From Pempheris klunzingeri (taxonomy: Eukaryota; Chordata; Actinopteri; Acropomatiformes; Pempheridae), in contig NC_092017.1 of assembly GCF_042242105.1 (NCBI RefSeq), forward strand, positions 281,652 to 345,651: DNA of 64,000 bases, read 5' to 3'. The notes below the pieces were generated by a model. The model saw nothing but the letters and a program-made list of their open reading frames with translations. It ran no database searches and had not been told where the DNA came from. Made by a program: the position numbers and the translations under genes. Below are positions 1-17,754 of this stretch, piece by piece. Each line of letters starts with the position of its first letter. Position 1 is the stretch's first letter.

Positions 1-153
1 GTGAGGAATCTGGGAGTCTTATTTGATCAGGATTTGTCCTTTAACTCCCACATTAAACAGATTTCTAGAACTGCCTTTTTCCATCTACGTAATATTGCCA
101 AAATCAGGCCCATCATATCCACTGATGATGCAGAAAAATTAGTCCATGCATTT

Positions 154-193
154 GTCACTTCTAGGTTGGACTATTGTCCAACCTAGAAGTGAC
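154..193. repeat. 17-bp hairpin inside the LINE
   Basis: A perfect 17-bp stem (154-170 and 177-193) flanks a 6-nt loop. It sits where related LINEs read straight through, so the right arm looks like an inverted copy of the left arm added after insertion. Confidence 0.85.
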
Positions 194-599
194 TATTGTT
201 GGACTTATTATCAGGCTGCCCCAATAAGTCCTTAAAGACTCTCCAGCTGGTCCAGAACGCTGCTGCTCCTGTTCTGACCAGAACTAAAAGAAGAGAACAT
301 ATTTCTCCTGTACTGGCTTCTCTTCATTGGCTTCCAGTAAAATCTAGAACAGAGTTTAAAATCCTTCTCCTTACTTACAAGGCTCTTAAGGGTCAGGCCT
401 CATCATATCTTAAAGAGCTTATAGTACCGTACTACCCCACTAGAGCACTGCGCTCCCAGAATACAGGTCTACTGGTGGTTCCCAAAGTCGCCTGCTGGAC
501 TCTTTATTAGATTGTTTGTTCGCTTACACTTGTTTATTTCAGTGAACTTTGTAAAGCACTGTGAGACACTCTGTTGTGATATTGGGCTATACAAATAAA

Positions 600-645
600 A
601 TTGAATTGAATTGAATTGAATTGAATTGAATTGAATTGAATTGAA
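600..645. repeat. (TTGAA)n LINE tail
   Basis: About nine pentamer units directly follow the LINE 3' end, the last with a base change. Such tails are part of the element. Confidence 0.9.
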
Positions 646-675
646 TAGAATTTACCTACATTTGATTGATTTTCC

Positions 676-730
676 AACTTTAATCCACTAGAGGTGAGGA
701 GATATACATCACCTCTAGTGGATTAAAGTT
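676..730. repeat. 22-bp perfect hairpin
   Basis: Arms 676-697 and 709-730 are exact reverse complements around an 11-nt loop. No flanking transposon features were seen. Confidence 0.9.
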
Positions 731-819
731 AGCAGCATAGCTCACTTCTAGTGAGTGTCCCAGTCCTTTGTATGTTTTTCTGTATGTGGCCCTCAGTGAA
801 AAAAGTTTGGACACCCCTG

Positions 820-1070
820 GGTTAAAGCCATCATCAGCATCATGCTCTAGGGACAGTCAATCCACCACTTTGGTCCAGACTGAAATATCTGTAACTATCT
901 CATGTGGATTGGCATGAAAGTTAGAACAGACATGCCTGGTCCCCAGTGGATGATCCCTGGTGACTTTGGTGATCCCCTAAACCGTCACTTTAGCACCTCC
1001 AGGAGACATTTGTAGTTTTGAGGTATCGGCCGGATCACCATGACATCTACACACTCTTACGTTCATGTGT
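820..1070 (+). repeat. Interspersed fish repeat fragment
   Basis: The stretch with phrases such as ggtccagactgaaatatct and gactttggtgatcccctaa is a familiar unnamed teleost interspersed repeat. A relative lies at 9735-10110. I cannot name the family without a repeat library. Confidence 0.5.
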
Positions 1071-1420
1071 CTGCCAGCATGGAAATAAGTAAATAAGGCT
1101 CTGATCCCTATGGGCATAGCTTTCCATGGGGGTGTCACACAAACAAAGACAGTGTGACAGTATCACTATTAGAGAACCTTCATGGACTAAAACGATCAGA
1201 ATAGATTACTCACCTTGTGTGTAGCTCTGGGGTCCCGTCATCACTTCCCCTGTCTTTTTGGTACAATCATACTTTTGTTATCTTTCCTTGCCTGGTCTTA
1301 TTTGTTAACATCTGCCTCCGACCCAGAAACACCACACAGGCTCAGATAAGGCTCAGTGAGTGTATTAATTATATAGATGTCATCAGCGCTAGTGAATTAA
1401 TATAGAGCCTCATAATTCAT

Positions 1421-1458
<38 letters not shown>

Positions 1459-1480
1459 AGGGAGGGAGGGAGAGGGAGAG
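1421..1480. repeat. (GA)n/(GGGA)n tract upstream of shisal2a
   Basis: A purine tract of GA dinucleotides passes into GGGA tetramers about 150 bp before the shisal2a start codon, so it probably lies in the promoter or 5' UTR. Confidence 0.9.
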
Positions 1481-1627
1481 ATGGGTGGAGGTTCAGTGAG
1501 TCTCTGCAGCTCCAGGATCAGGACCAGACCCCTCGTCGCAGCAGCGGGAGATGAGCGGCGTGAGAGCGGCTTTTTCTGTGCGCCACACCGCGTCCGGCTG
1601 CCCGTGTGCGGGCACAATGTGTCTGAT

Positions 1628-8570
<6,943 letters not shown>

Positions 8571-9000
8571 AGCAGTGGACTGTTTGACAATTTCACCAGC
8601 TACATTTACCTGTTCAGGCACAAAGAGAGAATTTAGCCCAACTTGTACATGAGTACAGGGTGAGATAGATTTTGATTTCCACATAATCAACATAGTTCTC
8701 AACATAGCTTAGTTCAGCAGAACACAACTGCTATGAAGTTCTGAAAAAATTCATCTTAAGAAAAGCTGTAGCTGTAGAACAAGAGTGATGCAAATGTGAT
8801 CTCAGTGGCTTTACATTTTGCATTTATTAGCTTTCGTTTGGGGAGTCATACATTTTTGTTAATGTTTAGCCTCTATTGTACAGAATCAAAGCAGCACAGA
8901 AGTGGTTTTCTCCTGACATACAAAACAAAACTCTAATTGCACATTTTAATTGGAACTTATCATCATTGTAGGCAGCTTGAAGGAGAGTCACCAAAATAAA
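8571..9000 (+). other. shisal2a 3' UTR with polyadenylation signal
   Basis: Non-coding sequence after the stop codon runs to an AATAAA at 8995-9000, the first good polyadenylation signal downstream. The boundary is inferred. Confidence 0.5.
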
Positions 9001-9523
9001 GCAGCACAATTATGAGCTGCGCTGACAATCAAATACTTTTACGGTGTTAAATCAGCACAAGGAAGTCTTTGGAAAATGGTGTTTGCTGACTGCAAAATCA
9101 CAAGGATTGAATGCTTTTAATTGGCTTTTAGAAGGATGAGATGAGCTGAGGTATCCTCCGATTTCCAGGTCCAGAGCTTGTTAGCACCCGTTGGTCCAGC
9201 ATGTCATGTTTCTAGAAAGCAGAAAAGAAATGCAGAAGTCATCGCTTATGGTCAAAATGAGATCCACTGAGAGACAAACTCAAGCCACTCTCTGAATGAT
9301 GAATAGCAAGTGACTCAGAAAGACTTTTGATGTCCCTGAGAGCCTGATTGATTTTGACAAACAACAAAAACTGTCGACGGACCTGCTGAGCATAAATCAC
9401 AGAGGGCACTGAGTTTCCCTGCATGCCGCGTTGCTGCTTTCTCCAGACTCTGCTTTTAAAAAGTGAAGGAGGAATGAGGAATGACAGGAGTTAAAGTAAT
9501 ACAGTAGGTTAATGCACCGGAGA

Positions 9524-9751
9524 TAACGAGAAACATATATAAACACCTGGCTTACAGGGCCACTCGGTTCAGATCAGTTTCCTCAGCATGACATCTCAGA
9601 TAACCCTGATGATGTCATTGGGGTCTTCTCCTACTATCTACTGAAAGATCTTAACAACTATGAGATGGATTCTGATGAAAGTTTGTACAGGCCTTCGTGG
9701 TCTCCAGAAGATGAAGAGGAGCCTCTGACTTTTCCTCCACCGCCACCATGA
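9524..9751 (+). other. TATA-led acidic ORF, unrecognised
   Basis: The TATATAAA at 9536-9543 is followed by a 75-codon open frame (9527-9751) that lacks an early ATG. It would encode an acidic, proline-ended peptide with phrases DNPDDVIGVFSYYLLKD, EMDSDESLYRPSW and LTFPPPPP. A possible splice acceptor (ttcctcag) lies just before CATGAC near 9588. The last codons overlap the repeat that starts near 9735. It could be a last exon, a retrocopy or chance. I do not recognise the peptide. Confidence 0.25.
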
Positions 9752-10110
9752 GGTCCACATTTATGGGTTTGTGCGAAATGCCTCAACAAGTATTTTACGA
9801 GTTGCTATGACATTTTGTACACACTTTCATGTCACCCTCAGGAGTAATTAACCGCTTCACTTTTGATCTGGCGCCATCGTCAGGTCAGGGTTTTAGTTCT
9901 AGTACTAGTACTAAGTCTAGTACTTTGGACCAAATGACCAAATGCCTGCAAAATACCAACACTCCCATCAGCATCAGCTGTTCTTTGTTTAGTGCTAATT
10001 AGCTGACGTGCTAAACATTATACCTTCTTGTCATCAGCATGTTAGCACTGTCATTGTGAGCATGTTAGTATGCTAATAGCATGTAGCTCAAAGCACTGCT
10101 CAGCCCATAG
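9735..10110 (+). repeat. Interspersed fish repeat
   Basis: Phrases such as caccatgaggtccacattt, catgtcaccctcagga and agcatgttagcactgtca belong to a widely repeated teleost sequence related to the block at 820-1070. No coding capacity is visible. Confidence 0.55.
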
Positions 10111-10118
10111 AACAGTGG

Positions 10119-10158
10119 ACATCCCACAGTGGATGGCATGACATCCACTGTGGGATGT
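10119..10158. repeat. 17-bp perfect hairpin
   Basis: Arms 10119-10135 and 10142-10158 are exact reverse complements with a 6-nt loop (gcatga). It lies at the junction of two repeat blocks. Confidence 0.9.
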
Positions 10159-10164
10159 AGTGTA

Positions 10165-10790
10165 ATGTAAACACGTTGATCGCCCCCTGGCGGCCGGCTG
10201 CAGTATAAGTCATAAACCCCGCCCCCCTCTATGTTAGTGGATGGGACATGTGCCAAACCAAAAAACAGTAGACGTCAAATGCATCTTACCCAAAGGTGCT
10301 GTCTGTCATTTTATCATTTTAGGTAGTTCTTACCACACTGACGCCCGTTCAACAGTTATTTTTTCTGTTAACTTTCCTTTTTATTGGTGATTTCATGCTA
10401 TAAGAGGGAGGTGTGACGTCATGATTGATAGCTGCTCTGAGTGAAGAAGTCCTGGAGGCACTTGCAGACTCATTTTGAATCTTTCTATAACAGTGATTGT
10501 CTGTTTCAAACCATCAAAACATCAGAGTTGGTCTGCAGTGCTTGTGATTGAGTAGGGCGAGTGTATGGCCGCTACCTCGATACTGCAGCCCGGCTCCAGC
10601 CCCCGTCATATCGGCAAAGAGTCTGGCTCCAAATAGCGTCACCAGCGCAAGATGGCAGCACCCACATTTTGGCTTCATTTTTGTAAAGGGGGAGGAAATG
10701 GAGATTCTTTATAAACTGGTCTGGTACAGCCTCACAGAGCCCAGCATCAGTCTCGTGTGAATACTTGCTTGAAGCTCATTCACAGTCAAA
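10165..10790 (+). repeat. Interspersed repeat, family not named
   Basis: The stretch containing cgccccctggcggc, cataaaccccgcccccc and caagatggcagcacccac resembles a common fish repeat. Ends are approximate. Confidence 0.45.
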
Positions 10791-10799
10791 ACAAGAACA

Positions 10800-12240
10800 G
10801 ATTCGTTGTGGCTGTGCTTAAGTTGTTTTAGTTACTCTATGAAGCACCTCCAGTTACCTTTATTTCCTGAATAGACAGAATAATGGATACTCTAAGAGGA
10901 AGAAATAACCTCTAGGAAAACTGATACAAACAACATTATAATTAGTTTCCCTATAATTGAAGACAGAAAGTCAATTAATTAAATGGAAATGTGAATATTT
11001 ATAGCATTTACATACTGCACACCCACAGGTGAATTTCACACTGCACAGGTGTGAGCTGCTCTGACAGAAATAGCCTGTTGTGTAAAGATAAAACAGGCTC
11101 AGTGTCACAAAACAGGTGGCTTAAACCTTTCCTTTTGGTGTGAAATATTCCTTTAAAGTTAGAATCTAATATAAGCTATGTGCATAAAATAAGTGTGATC
11201 AATGAGGTAAAGATACACTGATGCCCATACGGTTGGAATAATTGTTCAATACCCCCAATTTAGTTAAAGCCTGAATACACAGTTTGCAAAGGTTCATTGT
11301 GGTTTAAGTTTCACTGTGATCTGTTTGGAAGAGTTTGATCAATAAAGTTGAGAAGATATAAACTTTATTTATCAAGAACAAATCACATTGTCACAATCAT
11401 TTCATGAGAAGAGGTGAAAAACACTTTAGTCCAACTTTATGGGCAACAGTGTCTATATATGCTCATTGTTCAACTGACATTGTTGGAAGGTGCTGTAATG
11501 GTTGGAGCCAAAATGAGGAAAGCTTTGTCCCATGTGCAGCCATCGCTTCTGTGCCATGTTTAATGTGAAAGATGTAGAAGGGATAGAAGAGTGAACAGTT
11601 CTGTGTTTTTTCTTTGATGGTGTTTGATGGTGTGTTTGTGGATTCTCATGGCCGGTTCAGTTTACATGTAACGTCACTCTCCATTGTTAATGAGTTTGTG
11701 AGATTTTGAAGCACGTCATCAGCACAGCTAGTTCTATTTACTATCTTTGGTATATGGCAGCTCAAGTGCCTCTTACTGATAAATGTTTATTTTCCAAAGT
11801 TATTAAAAGTTCTGAACTGAACATGCTTGACTCTTGCTTTGATGCTTCACTTTGATCGTGCTGCACCTCGAGCACCGTCTTTAAATTCAACTTTCTTTTT
11901 AAAAGAGAATCTGTATTGAATTTTAATAGGTAAAATATTCACAAGAGTGTAGGCGGACATCTAGTTCATATCATAAATACTAAATCATTCACCAGGCAAT
12001 ATCATAAAGTGTAGAGTGTCTATAGAAGTCATTTTGTATCAGCGCTTAGTTCATTGTTACCAAAATCCATTGACAAAAACAATGATTTTACCTCACAGAA
12101 CAGGTAGTTGCTGTCTGTTAGTCACACTCCTATTGTTAGTGCTGTAGTCACTGCTAGTACGTTGGTTGCTGTTTGTGTTGTCTCTCTGTCTCTCTGTCCA
12201 ACCTCCACCCAATGTGGGTTAGGGACCTGGTCCTGCTGTG
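10800..12240. other. Intergenic, nothing recognised
   Basis: AT-rich single-copy-looking sequence. I see no exon with a conserved protein, no inverted-repeat ends and no RNA gene. Confidence 0.6.
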
Positions 12241-12247
12241 CTGACTG

Positions 12248-12612
12248 TCTCTCCTCTCCTCTCCTCTCCTCTCCTCTCCTCTCCTCTCCTCTCCTCTGCT
12301 CTCCTCTCCTCTCCTCTCCTCTCCTCTGCTCTCCTCTGCTCTCCTCTCCTCTCCTCTCCTCTGCCCTCTCCTCTCCTCTCCTCTCCTCTCCTCTCCTCTC
12401 CTCTCCTCTCCTCTTCTCTCCTCTCATCTGCCCTCTCCTCTCCTCTCCTCTCCTCTCCTCTCCTCTCCTCTCCTCTCCTCTCCTCTTCTCTCCTCTCATC
12501 TGCCCTCTCCTCTCCTCTCCTCTCCTCTCCTCTGCTCTCCTCTCCTCTTCTCTCCTCTCCTCTCCTCTGCCCTCTCCTCTCCTCTCCTCTCCTCTCCTCT
12601 GCTCTCCTCTGA
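12248..12612. repeat. (CTCCT)n pyrimidine pentamer array
   Basis: Some 365 bp of CTCCT pentamers with scattered CTGCT, CTTCT and CTGCC variants. Long open frames on both strands here are only a result of the repeat. A polypurine/polypyrimidine tract of this kind can form triplex DNA. Confidence 0.95.
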
Positions 12613-12717
12613 GACATAGTTAAAAAACAGAACATTTGTCCATCACAGCACGAATTGTGATGATATTTAAAGAAACTGATAATTACCTTTTACATGAGAG
12701 AGCTCTCTCTGCATGCT

Positions 12718-12815
12718 GCCCCCTCTCCCCCCTCTCCCCCTCTCCTCTCCTCTCCTCTGCCCTCTCCTCTCCCCCCTCTCCCCCTCTCCTCTCCTCTCCT
12801 CTCCTCTTCTTTGTG
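12718..12815. repeat. Pyrimidine-rich array, second block
   Basis: CT-rich DNA related to the block at 12248 and separated from it by about 100 bp of ordinary sequence. Confidence 0.85.
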
Positions 12816-13129
12816 TCTTCATGTCTTTTCTTTTCTCCTCACGTCTCTTTAATGCCCTCTATTTCTATACCCCCCCCTTAATGTTATCCCACCTTCCACC
12901 ACTGTAAACTGTGCACCTCTGCACTGAGAGCCTTGTTGCTGCAGACTCTTCATGGTCTGGGGGTGGGGGGGTGTTGACAGACATATGAACCTCCTTGACA
13001 TCCTGTTAATTCTCTGCACAGAGGAGCTTCACTGTGGGGGGGGGCGTAACACGTTGTAGATTCACTCTATCCCCCCCCGATCACACTCTCTGTGCAGACC
13101 CCCTGCCTGAGTGACAGTTCAATCTAATT

Positions 13130-13330
13130 CAGCTCAGGTCAATTCTAACCAATTAAAACACCATTTCAATTCAAAGACATTCAAAGACATTTAATTCAAA
13201 TACTCAAATACATTCAAATACATTCATTTCAAAGCAATTCAAGTGAAATAATCAAATAAGGTCATTAAATTAAATTCAAACATTTTAAGTAAATTCAATT
13301 TAAAAGAAATTTAATTCAATTTAGTTCAAA
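13130..13330. repeat. ATTCAA-rich low-complexity tract
   Basis: Loosely repeated caattcaa and attcaaata words, A-rich, just before the SINE at 13344. Confidence 0.7.
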
Positions 13331-13343
13331 TGAAAAAAACTGA

Positions 13344-13684
13344 GGGGCAGCACGGTGGTGCGGTGGTTAGCAAGAAGAAGAACCACAGCAAGAAGGTTCC
13401 AGGTTCGAATCCTGGTTTGAACCTGGAATTTGCATGTTCTCTAGCGTGGGTTCTCTCCAGGTACTCCGGCTTCCTCCCACAATCCAAAAGACATGCAAGC
13501 TGGGTTAACTGGTAACTCTAAATTGCCCGTAGGTGTTAGTGTGAGTGGTTGTCTGTCTCCGTATGTTGGCCCTGTGATTGGCTGGCGACCTGTCCTGGGT
13601 GTACCCTGCCTCTCGCCCGAAGTCAGCTGGGCTCCAGCTCCCCCGCGACCCTGATGGATAAGCGGTATAGAAAATAATGGATGA
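13344..13684 (+). mobile_element. tRNA-headed SINE
   Basis: The sequence begins gggcagcacggtggtgcggt, has a pol III-type B box ggttcgaatcc, continues with gcatgttct, cttcctcccac and ctctaaattgcccgtagg, and ends in gataagcggtatagaaaa and gatg. This is a very common teleost SINE. It appears near full length. Confidence 0.8.
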
Positions 13685-13689
13685 AAAAA

Positions 13690-15990
13690 ATTGAACTTAA
13701 ACCCACATCCTAGAACTTGCTCTTACCTGAGGACACACCTGCAGGCTCAGCAGCCCTCTTCTGCCACCTGCTGCCTAATAGTCTTGTCCCACGTTGTCTC
13801 AGGGCCTCTGCAGACCGACACAGGGCCTCTGGGGGCTCTGGGGGCTCTGGGGGCGACCATTAGTGTTCAGAACATTATCTTAATTATTACTGAATGAGCA
13901 TATGAAGGATTGGGCTGTTTAAAGTTCATGATGGACAGCTGTCATGACTCTGAAGCAAAGTGTCAGTCAGATGGAGAATGACATGTCAGAGCCTCACATC
14001 TCTTTGGCCCTGTGGACACCAACGTTTGTATCAGAACAAATGATTTCATTCAAATGGAACCTGACAACCGTGTGACAAACAGCAGCCTTCTTCAATGAAT
14101 CCAAACAGTTTGCCAAATGGGCATCAGCCATTTTCACAGTCTGCACTTTTTCTGGAAGAGTCTCTTCTGACACTTGTTTTTCACCACGAGTGTTCGTCAG
14201 GCCATGATGACATAAAACGGACTACGTTTTGTGCAAATATCCCAAACATTTCAAAAAAGAGTTCATTATGAGCCTATAGGCGGAGGACATTCAATAATAG
14301 GGGCTCAATACTATTGTACCTGAATGCATCACGTAGCGGTTAGACTTATGGCCTCACACACGTTACAAATAACATTAAATGAATAAACCTTATTTCTATT
14401 AGTATTTAATTCCAGTTGAAGCAGACACCTGGAACACAGTCTGTATAAAACAAACCACTTGTGGTTCCCTCATTCAAACTTGGTCACTGCAGTCAAACGT
14501 CAGTCAGAAACACTGAAAAGGTCAAATATCGCCAATTTTCACAGAGACATCAGTGGATTTAGGAGGTTCAGAGAGTGTCGGTGCTAAAACCCTTAGAAAA
14601 CATCGTGGGCTTAAAAAGTATGAATCTTATGTCTCTGTGAAAAAAGTCGGGTTTAAATAAATGGGGAAAAGGTCACTCTGTGGTCGACATAATCCAGAGG
14701 CCTACAGAAACAGTGTCAATGAGTCACAAATGAAACAGGTTAGGAGCCACCAACAACAATCTACTTTGTCACTGGTTTTTAACTCGCCACTGTTCTACAG
14801 GCGCTTCCACCGTAGAATCCTGACACGGATATTTAAACCCAGCAGAGTTGCAGTTTCATTTGTGAAAATGACCGAAGATATGCTCCCTGAAACTTAACTC
14901 ATGGCAACAAAATTCGTGCGTCTGCTGTGAAAGGTGCACGGTGGTTAGAGTAGAACTCTAGCAAAATCCAGAGGGAGGACGAGGACGATTGTGTAGGAGA
15001 TCGTAAATATGACTATGTGGGATTTACAATCACTCAACAACCGAGACACACACATAGGCAGGATTTACTGTGCGAAAAAAAAAAAGGACCTCAGCAGTTT
15101 GTCAAAAACTTGGTTACTGGCCTGACTGAGAGCCTGACTGAACTGGCTGTAGATTAGTGCAGGCTGCTAAAACATACTGAGGGCATGACTCCAATCAATC
15201 TGAAAATTATGAAATGATGACCATGAAATACAATTAAATAGATTTAAAAGAAGTAACCATAACATCACCAACAATAAGTGAGGAGGTGTTTATCCACAGT
15301 AAGAGGCAAGAACAGCATATAGAGAATACAGTGAGCACATACCAAGGCCAGGATGCTGACAGCATGTAGACAGAGGAGCGTGATGACCTAAGCTCTGGGA
15401 CACTCATCCCAGGACAGCATCAGATGGTACTGGGTGCCTCCTGCAGAGGGAACCCCTGGTCTGTCAGAGGGGATGGTAAAACTGAGAAGTAGTGAGCTGA
15501 GGAATAAGATGCTGTGTGGTTTTATTGTCAGGTGTGCTGGACTATGCTTCTGCTGTAGAACAATGGGCCAAAGACATTACCTGAAATGATCTGATGATAA
15601 ATGTCTTTTTTTTTTTTTTTTACAACACTTAAAACTAAGTGTAGTAACGATGGATCATCACAGAGAAGTTGATCCCTTGTCCTGAGTGTCTGTCACTTAT
15701 AGAGACCCAAAAACACAGATGAAGTCGTATTTAAGAAATGCTAATTTGTCAGCAAAAACAGAAATAACTACATAGTCATGTTTCCTCTATGTCTTCAAAC
15801 AGCTGCTACAGTGGTCCCATTCACAGAGGCACAGCACCAACACCACTGACTGACTAATGAATAACTCTAGTTATAGAACATAAGTACATGGACTATTACA
15901 GGTTTCTACTCATGGATCAACAAACAGATGCAACAGTGTATGTATATATGTATATATGTATTAAGTCAGGTACAGTAATCAGAAATTAAC
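13690..15990. other. Intergenic, no gene recognised
   Basis: The only notable items are a short G-rich tandem of tctgggggc at about 13828-13858, A and T homopolymers near 15075 and 15608, and a 78-codon open frame at 14661-14897 with no recognisable features. Confidence 0.6.
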
Positions 15991-16925
15991 AAAGTGAACG
16001 AGCTGGTGAGGAAGGCCAGCTCAGTGGTTGGACTGGAGCTGGACAGCCTGGAGACAGTGACAGGGAGGAGGACGAAGGACAAGATCAAGGTCATCCTGGA
16101 AACCTCCTCTCACTCCCTCCACGATGAGCTGTGGCAGCTGGGCAGCTCACTCAGTCATCGGCTCATCCCACCCAGGACCAAGATGGAGAACCCCCCCTCC
16201 AACAAACAACACTCACTGATCCCCCACCTCTTGCACTGGACTGACTGAAATATGCACATAACATTCTATATATATTAACTATACTATTATATGTTTACAT
16301 TACATTATAGTAAACTTCATTATTATATTATACTGAACTATCATTAATATGGTTGTTATTAGAACTGTCACCATCATTATTATTATTATTAATATTGTCA
16401 TATTATAGTATATTATTATTGCTACTAAACTAGTAGTTATGGTTGATGCTACTTTTTTATCTTGCACATATTAAACCCATTCCATATTGTTACACTGCTT
16501 TTCCACATTTGCACTATTCTTCAAACGTGCTGCTACTTACATGTGACGCCACTTTGTTTCATGAGATAATGGGGCACTTCTGGCTCAGGCACATGGGAGT
16601 GGGTGCACTATTACTTGTGTAAATTTGTTTGTTTTTTCTATTGCAATTTTTGTATTCATATATCCTGTCTTGGCTGTTGCAACACCTGAATTTCTCCCAT
16701 GGGGATCAATAAAGGATTATCTTATCTTATCTTATCTTATCTTATCTTATATTATATTATATTACCTTACCTTACCTTACCTTACATTACATTACATTAC
16801 ATTACATTACCTTATCTTATCTTATCTTATCTTATATTATCTTATCTTATCTTATCTTATCTTATCTTATCTTATCTTATCTTATCTTATCTTATCTTAT
16901 ATTATATTATATTATATTATCTTAA
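15990..16925 (+). mobile_element. LINE 3' end with expanded TTATC tail
   Basis: 15994-16248 encodes the end of a non-LTR reverse transcriptase (KASSVVGLELDSLE, LGSSLSHRLIPP, ending before a TGA). A 3' UTR follows, closing with the typical catggggatcaataaagg (near 16700-16716), then (TTATC)n with TTATA and TTACC variants to about 16925. The copy is strongly 5'-truncated. Confidence 0.85.
16720..16925. repeat. (TTATC)n array
   Basis: Roughly 40 pentamers; internal blocks of TTATA, TTACC and TTACA show local duplication within the tail. Confidence 0.95.
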
Positions 16926-17379
16926 TCACCACAATCTGCTTTACGAGAAAAACTAGTCAGGGAAAAACACATCACCCTCATGTGGGCATAAAAAAAGCAG
17001 ATACATTTCCAAAAGATCCATCAGAAAATAAATCGTATTAGCATCAGTGTGGAGGGAAAACAACATGTACACTCAATCCCAAATAAAGGAGGGATGGTGA
17101 GATCTAAGGGAGCAAACGGGAAAGAACTGCTAACAATGAGCAGAATGAGAAGTGGACAACCTTAAGTGTAGATCTACACTCTCAATGATGATAAAACATC
17201 TGAAGAAGAGAAGGTAATAAATACACAGATGGGACAGACAGGTAAGACAAGTAAGAAGCTCATCAGTGTGTGTGAGGGGGAGAGTCACACTGAGGAAGAC
17301 CCCTTCCGGAGGGGGGCAGTAAAGCGACGGTAAGGACGCCAACTGCCGTAAAACCCCGAAGAAGAAGTAGAAGACGAAG

Positions 17380-17754
17380 AAGAAGAGCAGGGAAGCTTTT
17401 CCATGGAGACGGGGGACGCCATGCAGAGGGTAGCCATGCTGTAAGGAGGCAGAAGTTGGCTACATTATGGGTGGATTTGTGTTGGCTAATTGATGTAAGA
17501 CTGCAGGCGGTTATGAAGTGAAATGCAAGTATGACGCACTTATTTCAAAGTGCACCTTCAGCTAGCAAACAGCTGTGTAGCCTCCAGCTAGCTAGCTAGC
17601 TAGCGCTGACGCCACTGTCTCCAACGCAGGATGAACCAGTCCCAAACTGACTTAGCTGCGGTTATATGGCGTGTAAACATGTGATATCATATACCGACGT
17701 GTGTTAAATAATAATATTAAGCTAGACAGCAACTAGAAGAGCGCCAGTTGAGAC
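17380..17754 (+). promoter_or_regulatory. Probable promoter/5' UTR of the C19orf44 homologue
   Basis: Moderately GC-rich DNA precedes the first coding exon, with a GAA-rich stretch, a ttccatggagac motif near 17399 weakly like an RFX X-box, and an AGCT palindrome run near 17585-17602. The extent is inferred from position only. Confidence 0.35.

Larger units (their letters stand above)
1..655 (+). mobile_element. L2/Maui-like LINE, 3' end
   Basis: The DNA encodes the C-terminal part of a non-LTR reverse transcriptase in two pieces (1-186 and 196-510), with family-typical phrases such as NLGVLFDQDLSF, SRLDYC, LASLHWLPV and LLTYKAL. It ends in the usual teleost 3' sequence (a stretch reading as gatattgggctatacaaataaaa, about 575-600) and a (TTGAA)n tail at 600-645. 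The two coding pieces are separated at 154-193 by a local inverted duplication, so this copy is dead. The 5' end lies outside the window. The L2/Maui assignment rests on remembered fish repeats, not on a search. Confidence 0.85.

Noticed and set aside
12108-12635. Four long overlapping open frames on both strands
   Set aside because: They are readings of the CTCCT pentamer array; the peptides are SSPLL or RRGEE repeats with no other content.
13344-13684. tRNA gene
   Set aside because: The A- and B-box-like motifs belong to a SINE; no cloverleaf could be drawn.
14661-14897. 78-codon frame starting MGKRSLCGRH
   Set aside because: No recognisable family, no splice or promoter context, and length within chance.
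16625-17041. Hydrophobic 138-codon frame resembling a membrane protein
   Set aside because: It is the TTATC tail of a LINE read as Leu/Ile/Ser/Tyr.
17395-17412. RFX X-box near the C19orf44 homologue
   Set aside because: Only the CCATGG core fits; the outer bases depart from the consensus, so a ciliary link would be unfounded.
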